DNA from: JAJYVT01 sp027339205 | Lineage (GTDB): Bacteria; Actinomycetota; Acidimicrobiia; Acidimicrobiales; RAAP-2 | Length of the DNA stretch: 53,261 nucleotides | NCBI GenBank assembly: GCA_027339205.1 | Contig: DAHWOV010000004.1 | Location: 1 to 53,261, forward strand | Direction: 5' to 3' | In this document: piece after piece, positions 15,223-23,288 of the stretch | How the letters are laid out: each line of letters starts with the position of its first letter | Position numbering within the stretch: position 1 is the first letter of the stretch | The notes under the pieces: model-generated | What the model was told of the DNA's origin: nothing | The model's input: only the letters and a program-made list of their open reading frames with translations | Database searches by the model: none | Position numbers and translations under genes: made by a program

Positions 15223-15236
15223 GGGGCCGAAGTCCC
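15223..15236. promoter_or_regulatory. DosR-like box between sigma factor and ftsH
   Basis: GGGGCCGAAGTCCC matches GGGACnnnnGTCCC except for G at position 4. It is 80 bases before the minus-strand sigma start and 165 bases before ftsH, so it could serve either. The remainder of the gap (15240-15302) has tandem CTCGCCGTCCCCT-like units and no gene. Confidence 0.5.
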
Positions 15237-15400
15237 TTCCCTTCGCCGTGGCCCTCGCTGTGGCCCTCGCCGTCCTCGCCGTCCCCTCGCCGTCCCCTCA
15301 CCGCGCTTGACGCGCCGCACCCGCGACGGCACCCGCATGGGACGTTCGGCCCTCCCGGTGGATCTCGCCGCGAGGGACGCTCGACACGGAGGAAGAGCCA

Positions 15401-17410
15401 GTGACCGCGACCACCACCGCCGCCGAGGACCGCCGCCAGGCGCGCGGCCGCACCGAGCGCGACAACGAACGCCGCGACGGTCGCCGCCGCCGGGCGCGTC
15501 GGCCGCTGACGGCGGCGCTCGTCGCCCTGGTGCTCGGCGCCGGGTCGGTTGTCGCGGTGCAGGGGCCCGCGGCAGCAGCGGGCGAGGCCGGGGCCCCGGC
15601 GGCGCGAACGGCCTCCGGCGCCGTCTCGACACTGCCGCTCAGCCGGCTCCTCACCCTCGCCCGGCACGGAGACGTGCGCTCGGCGGTCGTAGACACAGGC
15701 AACGACACGGTCACCGCCACGGTTGTCACCGGTGGCGCCGTGCACCACTACCTGTCGGTGTACCCCGAGGGCTACGGGTCGCGTCTCGCCGAGCAGCTGA
15801 TCGGCGACCACGTGACCCTCTCGGTCGTTCCCGCGGCGTCCGGGGGGTCCGGGCTCGGGATCGCCGGGTACGGCATGGTGCTCATGGTGCTCCTGGCCAT
15901 CGTCGTCCTCGCGGCCCGGCGCCGCCGCGCCGGCGCTGGCGGGCCGGGGAGGTTCGGCGGCTCGCAGTCGGCTGCCAACCCGGCGGGCTTCGCCAAGGGC
16001 CATGGAGAGCAGGTGGAGGTCCCGCCGACGCGCTTCAACGACGTGGCGGGGCTCGACGAGGCGGTGGAGTCGCTCTCCGAGCTCGTCGACTACCTGCGGG
16101 ATCCCGAGAAGTACCAGGCCGCGGGCGCCGACCTTCCGCGTGGCTTCCTCCTCGTCGGGCCCCCCGGCACGGGCAAGACGCTCCTCGCCCGTGCAGTGGC
16201 CGGCGAGGCGGGGGTGCCGTTCTTCGCGATCGGCGCCTCGGAATTCGTGGAGAGCTACGTCGGCGTCGGCGCGGCGCGGGTGCGGGCGCTCTTCGACCGG
16301 GCCCGCGAGGCCAAGTCGGCGATCGTCTTCATCGACGAGCTCGACGCGATCGGCAGGTCACGGAGCAGCCACGCGGTCCCGGGCAACGAAGAGCGCGAGA
16401 GCACGCTCAACCAGCTCCTCGTCGAGTTGGACGGGTTCGCCACGTCTTCGTCGGTCATCGTGCTCGCCGCCACGAACCGCCCCGACATCCTCGACCAGGC
16501 GCTGCTGCGCCCAGGACGCTTCGACCGGCAGGTCGCGGTCCCCAACCCCGACCGGCGCGGGCGGCTGCACATCCTCGACCTCTACCTCCACCGCCGCAGC
16601 GTCGCGCCAGACGTCGACCCCGACGTGCTCAGCCGGAGGACGGCGGGCTTCAGCGGCGCGGATCTCGCGAACCTGGTCAACACCGCTGCACTGCTCGCAG
16701 TGCGGGCCGGACGGAGCTCCATCACGAGCGAGGAGCTCGACGAGGCGCTCGCGACGGTCGCCCTCGGGCCGGCGCGCAAGTCCGCGGTCGTCGCCGCCGA
16801 AGACCGCCGGATCACCGCGTGGCACGAGGCCGGCCACGCCCTGGTGGGGCTGTGGCTGGAGCATGCCGCGGACCCGATCTCGGTCTCCGTCGTGCCGCGG
16901 GGCCAGGCAGGGGGCGTCACGTGGTTCCCGGGGCACGACGACATGTTCCTCACCAGGCGCCAGGCGACCGCGCAGCTCGCCGTCGCGATGGCCGGGCGGG
17001 CAGCCGAGGAGCTGCTCCTCGGGGACGACTTCACCCAAGGTGCCGCGCAGGACTTTCGCGCAGCCACCGACCTCGCCCGCAGGATGGTGACCGAGTACGG
17101 CATGGGGTCGATGGGACCGGGGTTCGTCCTTCCCGAAGAGACGCACATCGGCGTGCTGGCCGAACGCGTCCACGCATCGGTCCAGGCACTTCTCGAAGAG
17201 GCGCTCGACTGCGCCCGCCAGCTCCTGGGCTCCTCACGCGAGGTCCTCGAGCGCGTGGCGGTCCGGCTCGAAGAGGACGAGACGCTCGACGGCGCGACGT
17301 TGCTGCAGCTTGCAGGGCGGGTCCCCCCCGCGGGCGAGCGCGCCGAGCAGGCGGATCGAGCGGGGCTCGCGCGGCGACCCGGCCCCCCGACGATCGCGCG
17401 GACGGCCTGA
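15401..17410 (+). CDS. ftsH: ATP-dependent zinc metalloprotease FtsH (paralogue 1)
   Basis: 669 residues. A basic N-terminus, helix 1 (about 36-60, ending in an Ala-rich stretch), an extracytoplasmic segment of about 90 residues, helix 2 (about 153-173), the AAA+ module and a metalloprotease domain. The AAA+ module has Walker A GPPGTGKTLLARAV, Walker B FIDELDAIG and the second region of homology with RPGRFDR. The zinc site is HEAGH, with a distal Asp in LLLGDD. FtsH removes misfolded and regulatory membrane proteins. GTG start at 15401 preceded by GGAGGAAG. A Rv2004c-like kinase gene follows after one base, and dosR lies after that. A second FtsH is encoded at 45-47 kb, with a quite different N-terminal domain. 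Confidence 0.93.
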   Translation: MTATTTAAEDRRQARGRTERDNERRDGRRRRARRPLTAALVALVLGAGSVVAVQGPAAAAGEAGAPAARTASGAVSTLPLSRLLTLARHGDVRSAVVDTGNDTVTATVVTGGAVHHYLSVYPEGYGSRLAEQLIGDHVTLSVVPAASGGSGLGIAGYGMVLMVLLAIVVLAARRRRAGAGGPGRFGGSQSAANPAGFAKGHGEQVEVPPTRFNDVAGLDEAVESLSELVDYLRDPEKYQAAGADLPRGFLLVGPPGTGKTLLARAVAGEAGVPFFAIGASEFVESYVGVGAARVRALFDRAREAKSAIVFIDELDAIGRSRSSHAVPGNEERESTLNQLLVELDGFATSSSVIVLAATNRPDILDQALLRPGRFDRQVAVPNPDRRGRLHILDLYLHRRSVAPDVDPDVLSRRTAGFSGADLANLVNTAALLAVRAGRSSITSEELDEALATVALGPARKSAVVAAEDRRITAWHEAGHALVGLWLEHAADPISVSVVPRGQAGGVTWFPGHDDMFLTRRQATAQLAVAMAGRAAEELLLGDDFTQGAAQDFRAATDLARRMVTEYGMGSMGPGFVLPEETHIGVLAERVHASVQALLEEALDCARQLLGSSREVLERVAVRLEEDETLDGATLLQLAGRVPPAGERAEQADRAGLARRPGPPTIARTA

Positions 17411-17411
17411 G

Positions 17412-18917
17412 ATGGACGACGAGCCCGGCCAAGAAGAGCTTGCAGGGCTCCTGCACGCCGACGCGCTCGAGACCCACATGTCGGTCCTGTTCTTCTACGG
17501 CGACCGGGTGGTGAAGGTCCGAAAGGCGGTCGACTACGGGTTCGCGGACTTCCGCGACGCTGAGGAGCGACGCGCCGACTGCTGGCGAGAGGTGCAGCTG
17601 AACCGCCGCCTGTCCCCGGACGTCTACGTCGGAACGGCGGCCGTGCTCGTGAACGGGCGCACCGCCGAGCATGCGGTGGTGATGCGCCGGCTCCCCGCGG
17701 CGCGCAATCTGGCGGCGATGGTCGGGGCGGGCGAGAGCGTCGACGCACCGCTCGAATCGGTCGCCCAAGCTCTCGCGCGCTTCCACCGCGATGCCGAGCG
17801 ATCGGCGGCGATCTCGGGGTCGGCCACCTCCGACGCGCTGTGGCAGCGCTGGCAGGCGACCGAAGAGCAGCTCGCCCGCTTCATCGGTCCCACCGTCGAC
17901 GCCGACGACTACCGCCGGCTCACCGTGCTCGCCCGACGCTACCTGAGAGGGCGGGGGCCGCTCCTCGAGCGCCGGATCGCCATGGGCGCCGTCTGCGACG
18001 GCCACGGCGACCTGCAGGCTTCGGACATCTTCTGCATGCCCGACGGGCCGAGGCTCCTCGACTGCCTGGAGTTCGACGAGCACCTCCGCCACGGGGACGT
18101 GCTCGCCGACGCCGCCTTCCTCGTCCAGGACCTCGAGCGCATGGGCGCTGCTCGCGAAGCGAGGCTCTTCATCGACGCCTACCGGGCGTCCACGGACATC
18201 GAGCACCCCGAGAGCCTCCTCCACTTCTACGTCGCCGCGCGCGCCCACGTCCGCCTCCTCGTCGAGTGCCTCCGCCTCGAGCAGGGCCTCGGCGCGCTCG
18301 CCCACGAGCCTGCGCTTGTGCTCGAGCAGGCCCTCTCGCACCTCGAGCGCGCCATCCCGCGCCTGGTGCTCGTCGGGGGCCTCCCGGGGACCGGGAAGTC
18401 GACCCTCTCGTCGTGGGCGGGCGAGGAGCTCGACGCGACGGTCCTCTCGAGCGATCACGTACGCGCAGCGGATGCCCGAGGAGAGACCCGAGGAGAGAGG
18501 AGCCCCGTGCCGTTCGCCACGGGGGCCTACACCTTCGAGCGACGGCTCAGTGTCTACGAGAGGCTGCTGGCGCAGGCGGCGGCGCTCCTCGAGGCCGGCC
18601 GGTCGGTCGTGCTCGACGCCACCTGGACGAGCGCCATGTTCCGTGCGCGGGCCGCCGAGGTGGCCCGCTCGACGTCCGCCGAGCTCGTCGAGCTCGAGTG
18701 CCGCTGCACAACCGCGACGCGGACCGCTCGGCTCCGCGGTGGCGGCGCACCGGGCCGGGGCGAGTCGGAGGCGACGCCCGAGGTCGCCGAGGCGCTCGCC
18801 GCGGCGGCGGACCCCTGGCCGAGCGCACACGTCGTCGACACGCAGGGCTCCCTCGAAGAGACCCGGAAGACCGTGGTCGAGCTGCTGCGCGCCGGCATCC
18901 CCGCGACCTCGAACTGA
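17412..18917 (+). CDS. Two-domain kinase: APH-like phosphotransferase plus P-loop kinase (Rv2004c-like)
   Basis: 501 residues. The N-terminal domain (about 1-320) is aminoglycoside-phosphotransferase-like, with the catalytic loop CDGHGDLQASDIF and the metal-binding region CLEFDEHLRHGDVLADAAFL. The C-terminal domain (about 325-501) is a nucleotide kinase with Walker A GGLPGTGKSTLS. This exact architecture is that of Mycobacterium tuberculosis Rv2004c, a DosR-regulon protein of unknown substrate. Here it sits directly before dosR, supporting a link with hypoxia. ATG at 17412 begins two bases after the ftsH stop, with little ribosome site of its own, so translation is probably coupled to ftsH. 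Confidence 0.88.
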   Translation: MDDEPGQEELAGLLHADALETHMSVLFFYGDRVVKVRKAVDYGFADFRDAEERRADCWREVQLNRRLSPDVYVGTAAVLVNGRTAEHAVVMRRLPAARNLAAMVGAGESVDAPLESVAQALARFHRDAERSAAISGSATSDALWQRWQATEEQLARFIGPTVDADDYRRLTVLARRYLRGRGPLLERRIAMGAVCDGHGDLQASDIFCMPDGPRLLDCLEFDEHLRHGDVLADAAFLVQDLERMGAAREARLFIDAYRASTDIEHPESLLHFYVAARAHVRLLVECLRLEQGLGALAHEPALVLEQALSHLERAIPRLVLVGGLPGTGKSTLSSWAGEELDATVLSSDHVRAADARGETRGERSPVPFATGAYTFERRLSVYERLLAQAAALLEAGRSVVLDATWTSAMFRARAAEVARSTSAELVELECRCTTATRTARLRGGGAPGRGESEATPEVAEALAAAADPWPSAHVVDTQGSLEETRKTVVELLRAGIPATSN

Positions 18918-18983
18918 CGTCCGGATCCCCGGTGGCCCAACGGGCACCACGGGCGAGCGCCCCGACCGTGGCAGACTCTTGCC

Positions 18984-19658
18984 ATGGCGCTGCGGATCTT
19001 CCTCGTCGACGACCACGAGGTCGTCCGTGCCGGGCTCCGCGCGCTGATCGAGTCCGAGGAGGACCTCACCGTCGCCGGCGAAGCGGGGACCGTGCACGAC
19101 GCGCTCGTCCGCGTCCCCCTCGCCAAGCCGGACGTCGCCATCCTCGACGTGCGCCTCCCCGACGGGAGCGGCATCGAGGTGTGCCGGCAGATCCGGTCTG
19201 ACCACCCAGAGATCGCCTGTCTCATGCTCACCTCCTACGCGGACGACGAGGCGCTCCTCGCGGCCGTCATGGCCGGGGCGGCCGGCTACCTCTTGAAGCA
19301 GGTCGGCGGGACCGACCTTCTCGCCGACATCCGCAAGGTCGGTGCCGGCGGCACGCTGCTCGACCCGAAGCTCACCGAGCGCGTCCTCGAGCGTCTGCGA
19401 CGCGGGCCGCAAGAGGACAAGAGGCTCGCCTCGCTGACGGCCCAGGAGCGCCGGATCCTCGACCACATCGCCGAAGGGAAGACCAACCGCCAGATCGGCG
19501 AAGAGCTGTTCCTGGCGGAGAAGACCGTCAAGAACTACGTGTCCAACCTGCTGGCGAAGCTCGGCATGGAGCGCCGCACCGAGGCCGCGGTCTTCGCCAC
19601 CAAGCTGCACGAGCGACAGTCGTCCCTCGATCGTCAGGAGCCGGCTGGCGGATCTTGA
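18984..19658 (+). CDS. devR: Response regulator of the DosR/DevR type
   Basis: 224 residues. N-terminal receiver with acidic pocket D9/D10, phosphoacceptor D55 in LDVRLPDG, T83 in LTSYADDEA and K105 in GYLLKQ. The C-terminal LuxR/NarL helix-turn-helix contains FLAEKTVKNYVSNLLAKLGM and RRTEAAVFAT. This part is nearly identical to M. tuberculosis DevR as I recall it, including the recognition helix, so a similar DNA target (GGGACnnnnGTCCC) is expected. Boxes of that form occur in the window. ATG at 18984, 66 bases after the kinase gene. A GGTGGCCC/GGGCACC inverted repeat lies at about 18949-18966. The probable sensor is encoded at 20208. Confidence 0.93.
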   Translation: MALRIFLVDDHEVVRAGLRALIESEEDLTVAGEAGTVHDALVRVPLAKPDVAILDVRLPDGSGIEVCRQIRSDHPEIACLMLTSYADDEALLAAVMAGAAGYLLKQVGGTDLLADIRKVGAGGTLLDPKLTERVLERLRRGPQEDKRLASLTAQERRILDHIAEGKTNRQIGEELFLAEKTVKNYVSNLLAKLGMERRTEAAVFATKLHERQSSLDRQEPAGGS

Positions 19659-20014
19659 CCGAGGTCGGCGGTGCGCGGCTGGGCCGTCCGCGCACCGCCG
19701 ACATCGACGCCAGCTCCCTCCAGCTCCTCTTCGAGCCGTCGGCGCTCGCACGCGGGGCAGGCGAAGCGCCGGATGTCCCACGGGATCGCATGCAGCTGGC
19801 AGAGCTCGACGAGGGTCCGGTCGTAGCGGATCTCCGCCGCGATGCGCGACGGCGTGTCCGAAGGCGCGCTGCTGGGCGAGTCGCAGCCGACCCCGAGGCG
19901 GTCTCGGTACGCGAGGAGCAGCTCGACGAGCCGCTCCTCGCTCGGCGGACCGTCGGGTGCGGTGTCTGCGTCGACGCTGAGCGACATCGCGAGCAGCTCG
20001 CTGTACATGGACAT
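19634..20014 (-). CDS. Hypothetical protein, antisense to the end of devR
   Basis: 126 residues. The core (YSELLAMSLSV, SEERLVELLLAYRDRL, RIAAEIRYDRTLVELCQLHAI) is helical and of a type I have seen as an unnamed actinobacterial family. A CPACERRR motif and an Asp/Ala-rich tail follow. Its last eight codons overlap the 3' end of devR by 25 bases on the opposite strand. ATG at 20014, or 20008. The region is read well in this frame and poorly on the other strand, so I favour the minus-strand gene. Position inside the DosR/DosS locus suggests a related role, which is inference only. Confidence 0.68.
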   Translation of the reverse strand: MSMYSELLAMSLSVDADTAPDGPPSEERLVELLLAYRDRLGVGCDSPSSAPSDTPSRIAAEIRYDRTLVELCQLHAIPWDIRRFACPACERRRLEEELEGAGVDVGGARTAQPRTADLGQDPPAGS

Positions 20015-20126
20015 GATGGCATCTTTTCCTCGGACCTGCGCCTTGGGGACGATCCCCCGTGACGCGCTGCCACCACCACTTTCGGACTTCCCCCGTGACG
20101 CCAACAGGGCCGTCCGTCACATGGAG

Positions 20127-20141
20127 GTCGAAGCTCGACCA
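20127..20141. promoter_or_regulatory. Perfect inverted repeat ahead of the DosS-like kinase
   Basis: GGTCGAAGCTCGACC, arms of six bases and a three-base centre, 67-81 bases before the kinase start. It could be a regulator site. It does not fit the DosR pattern. Confidence 0.4.
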
Positions 20142-20207
20142 CGTGGAAGTCGCTGAAACCATGTAGCTCTCTCGCTAAAGCTGCTCGTCGCTCGATAGCA
20201 TCCGCCA

Positions 20208-21350
20208 ATGCCCCATCGGCGCATCGAGGACCCCGCGGCGCTCCGCCGCCTCCTCGAAGCGGTGCTCCTCTTGGAAGCGGACCTCAGCCTGCCCGTGCTC
20301 CTGCGCCACTTCGTCCAGGAGGCGTGCTCCATGACCGGCGCCCGCTACGGCGCGCTGGGGGTGCTCAATGACGAGCGGAGCGCGCTCGGCGAGTTCATCA
20401 CGGTCGGGCTGACCGATGACGAGGAGCGGGCGATCGGCGCGCGGCCGACCGGGCGCGGCGTCCTCGGGCTTCTCATCGTCGACCCGAGACCGCTGCGCCT
20501 GAGGAACATCGCGGACCACCCCGACAGCGCGGGGTTCCCCCCGGGCCATCCCGAGATGCACTCCTTTCTCGGCGTCCCCGTCGGGGCGCACGACCAGGTC
20601 TACGGCAACCTGTACCTCACCGACAAGATCGGCTGGTCCGAGTTCACCGCCGAGGACGAGGCGCTCGCGTCCGCCCTCGCGCAGGCCGCCGGCATCGCGA
20701 TCGAGAACGCGCGCCTCCTCGAGCGTGTCCAGCGTGTCGCAGTGCTCGAGGATCGAGAGCGCATCGCGCGCGACCTCCACGACGCGGTGATCCAGCGCCT
20801 CTTCGCGATCGGGCTCAACCTCCAGGGCATCGCCCGGCCGCCACTCGGGGGAGATGCGCTCGAGCGCGTCCAGCGGGCGGTCGGCGACCTCGACGAGACG
20901 ATCCGCCAGATCCGCTCGTCCATCTTCGAGCTCTCCGAGACGAGCACCGCTCGGCCCGGCGTGCGCGCACGCGTGCTCGCGCTCGTCCGCGAGCTGCGCC
21001 CGGTCGTCGGGTTCGACATCCCGGTCTCCTTCGACGGCCCCGTCGACACGGCCATCCCCGATTCCGTCGCAGAGCACCTGCTGTTCACGATCAGAGAGGC
21101 GCTCACCAACGTTGGGCGGCACGCGAAGGCCTCCACGGCCTCGACGTCACTGCAGGTCGGCGCCGGTGAGCTCTGCCTCGAGATCGTCGACGACGGACGC
21201 GGCGTCGAGGCCCCAGCAGGCGACTGGAGCCTGGCCGGCGGTCTCGGGCTCGCCAACCTCCGCCGGCGAGCGGAGCGGCTCGGCGGGGAGATGGTGGTCG
21301 CAAACCGCGAGGGCGGCGGGACGTCGCTCGTGTGGCGCGTCCCGGTGTGA
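20208..21350 (+). CDS. Single-GAF sensor histidine kinase of the DosS/DosT type
   Basis: 380 residues against about 575 in M. tuberculosis DosS. One GAF domain (about 12-172), then HisKA_3 with the phosphoacceptor H191 in RERIARDLHDAVIQRLFAIG, and an HATPase domain with NVGRHAKAS and DDGRG/GLANLRRRAE boxes. The GAF keeps H114 in GFPPGHP, equivalent to haem ligand H149 of DosS, and Y136 in GNLYLTDK, equivalent to the distal Y171. It therefore probably binds haem and senses O2, NO or redox state. The second GAF and N-terminal extension of DosS are absent. Natural partner: the DevR homologue 550 bases upstream, although a minus-strand gene separates them. Confidence 0.9.
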   Translation: MPHRRIEDPAALRRLLEAVLLLEADLSLPVLLRHFVQEACSMTGARYGALGVLNDERSALGEFITVGLTDDEERAIGARPTGRGVLGLLIVDPRPLRLRNIADHPDSAGFPPGHPEMHSFLGVPVGAHDQVYGNLYLTDKIGWSEFTAEDEALASALAQAAGIAIENARLLERVQRVAVLEDRERIARDLHDAVIQRLFAIGLNLQGIARPPLGGDALERVQRAVGDLDETIRQIRSSIFELSETSTARPGVRARVLALVRELRPVVGFDIPVSFDGPVDTAIPDSVAEHLLFTIREALTNVGRHAKASTASTSLQVGAGELCLEIVDDGRGVEAPAGDWSLAGGLGLANLRRRAERLGGEMVVANREGGGTSLVWRVPV

Positions 21351-21568
21351 GGCCGGCGCAGGACGCTCCCTCCCCCGCCGCGCCGGCCAGCTCGATGACC
21401 GGCTCGGCCAGACGCAACCACGCTTGGGGCCGCACGCCAAGGGCCGGCGCCGGGTCCTTGGACCCTGGCATGCCCTCCTCAGCGGGAGTCCAATGAGGAC
21501 AGCACCGTCTCCGCGCCGGAAAGGCGGCGCACGACGCACGGGTCCGGCGAAGTCAGCAAGGAGCCACC
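21351..21568. other. Gap after the kinase, with a palindrome
   Basis: 218 bases before the small gene. It contains the palindrome GGGTCCTTGGACCC (21452-21465), which matches GGGACCTTCGACCC near the avidin gene at 12 of 14 positions, so it may be a degenerate regulator site. Nothing else was identified. Confidence 0.35.
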
Positions 21569-21751
21569 ATGAAGACTGCTCAGGGACGCCAAGCCCTTCG
21601 CCTCCCGCGTGCCACCAAGGCCCTCCACACGGCGCGCCCTGCTCGCTCCGAGCCTGCCGCGCGCTCCGCACGGGCGGTGCTGAGCCCCTACGTCGTCGAG
21701 GACGTCGCCTTCACGCGAGAGGAGATCTACCGGGCGCGCGACGCCGCGTGA
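21569..21751 (+). CDS. Small hypothetical protein
   Basis: 60 residues. A basic Ala/Arg-rich N-terminus is followed by a better ordered end (AVLSPYVVEDVAFTREEIYRARD). It is supported mainly by an excellent AAGGAG ribosome site six to seven bases before the ATG and by the palindrome about 105 bases upstream. No similarity is recognised. Ends five bases before the convergent universal stress protein gene. Confidence 0.55.
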   Translation: MKTAQGRQALRLPRATKALHTARPARSEPAARSARAVLSPYVVEDVAFTREEIYRARDAA

Positions 21752-21756
21752 GCTCC

Positions 21757-22164
21757 TCAGGGGACCGGGACCACGACGACCGGCACCTGCGCGCGCTCGG
21801 CGAGCCCGAGGCTGGTGCTCCCGAGCAGCGAGCCGGGGTGCGCGCCGGCGCCTCGCGTCCCGACCACCAGCAGTTCCGCACCATCCTCGCCCTCGGCGGC
21901 GCGGCGCAGCACCGAGCCCGGGTCGCCGTCGAACACGCACCACTCGACTCGCGCGTCGCCCATCCCCTCTTCAGCGGCGAGCGCGCGTGCCCGCTCCTCG
22001 TGGGCGGCGAGCGGCGCGAGCCGTGCGTGCTCGAGGAGCCCCACCGCGTGGACCACCCGCAGTGTCGCCCGGAGCGCCGCAGACAGCGACGCTGCCCAGC
22101 GCAACGCGGCCTCGGAGTCGGGCGATCCGTCGTAGCCGACGGCGATCCGGCGCGGCGTCCTCAT
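21757..22164 (-). CDS. Universal stress protein (ATP-binding type)
   Basis: 135 residues, a single UspA domain. The N-terminal strand RIAVGYDGSPDSEAALRWA carries the conserved Asp. The C-terminal nucleotide motif VGTRGAGAHPGSLLGSTS fits G-2x-G-9x-G(S/T), so ATP binding is expected. Such proteins accumulate in dormancy and starvation and are prominent in DosR regulons. It is the last gene of the GNAT-deacetylase-USP run, 47 bases after the deacetylase. In mycobacteria a cAMP-regulated GNAT acetylates a USP, so this protein may be a substrate of the neighbouring pair. Confidence 0.92.
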   Translation of the reverse strand: MRTPRRIAVGYDGSPDSEAALRWAASLSAALRATLRVVHAVGLLEHARLAPLAAHEERARALAAEEGMGDARVEWCVFDGDPGSVLRRAAEGEDGAELLVVGTRGAGAHPGSLLGSTSLGLAERAQVPVVVVPVP

Positions 22165-22211
22165 CGCGCCCGTCCGCACTCTCGAGGAAGGCTCATCCGC
22201 ACCCCCAAGTC

Positions 22212-23288
22212 CTAGTAGGTCGAACGCCGCCTTGTGACCGGCGCGTCGAGCGAGCCGGCGCCGAGCACGCGGTCCCACGCCTCGTCGATCGCACGCTTGC
22301 GGTCTCGTCCTGCCGTGCGGACGGCCTCGGATCCCGGGCCGCCGAAGGTCGGCTCCTCGGGCTGGGCGGCATCCCCGACGAGCGCACCGAGGGTCGCGGC
22401 GGTCGACCGGCGGATCGCCTGGAGGTCGTAGCCGCCCTCCAGGAAGAGGACGAGGCGCCCCGGCGACGGCGCGAGCGCTGCGGCCCCCCGGGCGAGGGCG
22501 GCGAAGTCGGCGCTCGAGAGGGCCAGCTCGGCGAGCGGGTCGGCCCGGTGGGCGTCGTAGCCGCACGACACGAGGACCCAGTCGGGTCGGAACGACTCGA
22601 CTGCGGGTGCGATCACGTCGTCCATGGCCTGGCGAAGGACGTCACCGGTGGCGCCGGGCGGGACCGGCACGTTGAGGGTGGCGCCGATCGCATCGACGCC
22701 GCCGACCTCCTCGGGCCTGCCCGTTCCCGGGTACAGGGGCCACTGGTGCGTCGAGACGTACAAGACGTCGGGCTCGTCCCAGAAGATCTCCTGGGTGCCG
22801 TTGCCGTGGTGCACGTCCCAGTCCACGACGACGACGCGCGCGCCGCTCGAGGCGAGCGCGGCGGCGGTGACCGCCACGTTGTTGAGCAGGCAGAAGCCCA
22901 TCCCCCGACCGCGTTCTGCGTGATGGCCAGGGGGACGGACGGCCACGAAGGCGACCCCCTCTCCACGTGCCCTCAGCACCTCGACGGCAGCCAGCCCCGC
23001 GCCCGCAGCACGCAACGCCGCGTCCCACGACGTGCCCGTCACGTAGGTGTCCGGGTCGAGCTCGCCTCCACCGCGCCGGGAGAACGCCTCGAGCTCGTCG
23101 AGGTACTGGGCATCGTGGACCGCCAAGAGGTCGTTACGGGTGGCGGGGGGGGCATCCACCGTGAGGAGGTCGCTCCCGAGGTGGAGGTCGGCGATGCCCT
23201 GGAGCACCGCGCCGACCCGTGCCGGGCGCTCTGGATGCGACCCTCCGTCGTGCTCGTGCGCTCCGACCGGCCCTGCCAGGATCAGCAC
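22212..23288 (-). CDS. Histone deacetylase-family protein (AcuC-like)
   Basis: 358 residues, arginase/deacetylase fold. Zinc and catalytic motifs: RPPGHHAERGRGMGFCLLNN (tandem His of the charge relay), DWDVHHGNGTQE (Asp and His zinc ligands), and a later SCGYDAHRADPLA with the third ligand Asp. A FLEGGYDL loop is also present. Bacterial members remove acetyl groups from protein lysines (AcuC acts on acetyl-CoA synthetase) or from polyamines. The GTG at 23288 lies inside the last codons of the GNAT gene (7-base overlap), so the two are co-translated. The frame after residue 320 is a basic tail without family similarity. Confidence 0.92.
   Translation of the reverse strand: MLILAGPVGAHEHDGGSHPERPARVGAVLQGIADLHLGSDLLTVDAPPATRNDLLAVHDAQYLDELEAFSRRGGGELDPDTYVTGTSWDAALRAAGAGLAAVEVLRARGEGVAFVAVRPPGHHAERGRGMGFCLLNNVAVTAAALASSGARVVVVDWDVHHGNGTQEIFWDEPDVLYVSTHQWPLYPGTGRPEEVGGVDAIGATLNVPVPPGATGDVLRQAMDDVIAPAVESFRPDWVLVSCGYDAHRADPLAELALSSADFAALARGAAALAPSPGRLVLFLEGGYDLQAIRRSTAATLGALVGDAAQPEEPTFGGPGSEAVRTAGRDRKRAIDEAWDRVLGAGSLDAPVTRRRSTY

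Noticed and set aside
15205..17514. Alternative frame across ftsH paralogue 1
   Set aside because: Arg/Gly/Pro-rich shadow of the real gene, which contains the Walker and HEAGH motifs.
17031..20162. A 1000-codon open frame on the minus strand opposite the kinase and devR
   Set aside because: All of it is antisense to ftsH, the kinase and devR, which have clear domains; only the small gene at 19634-20014, in another frame, is credible.
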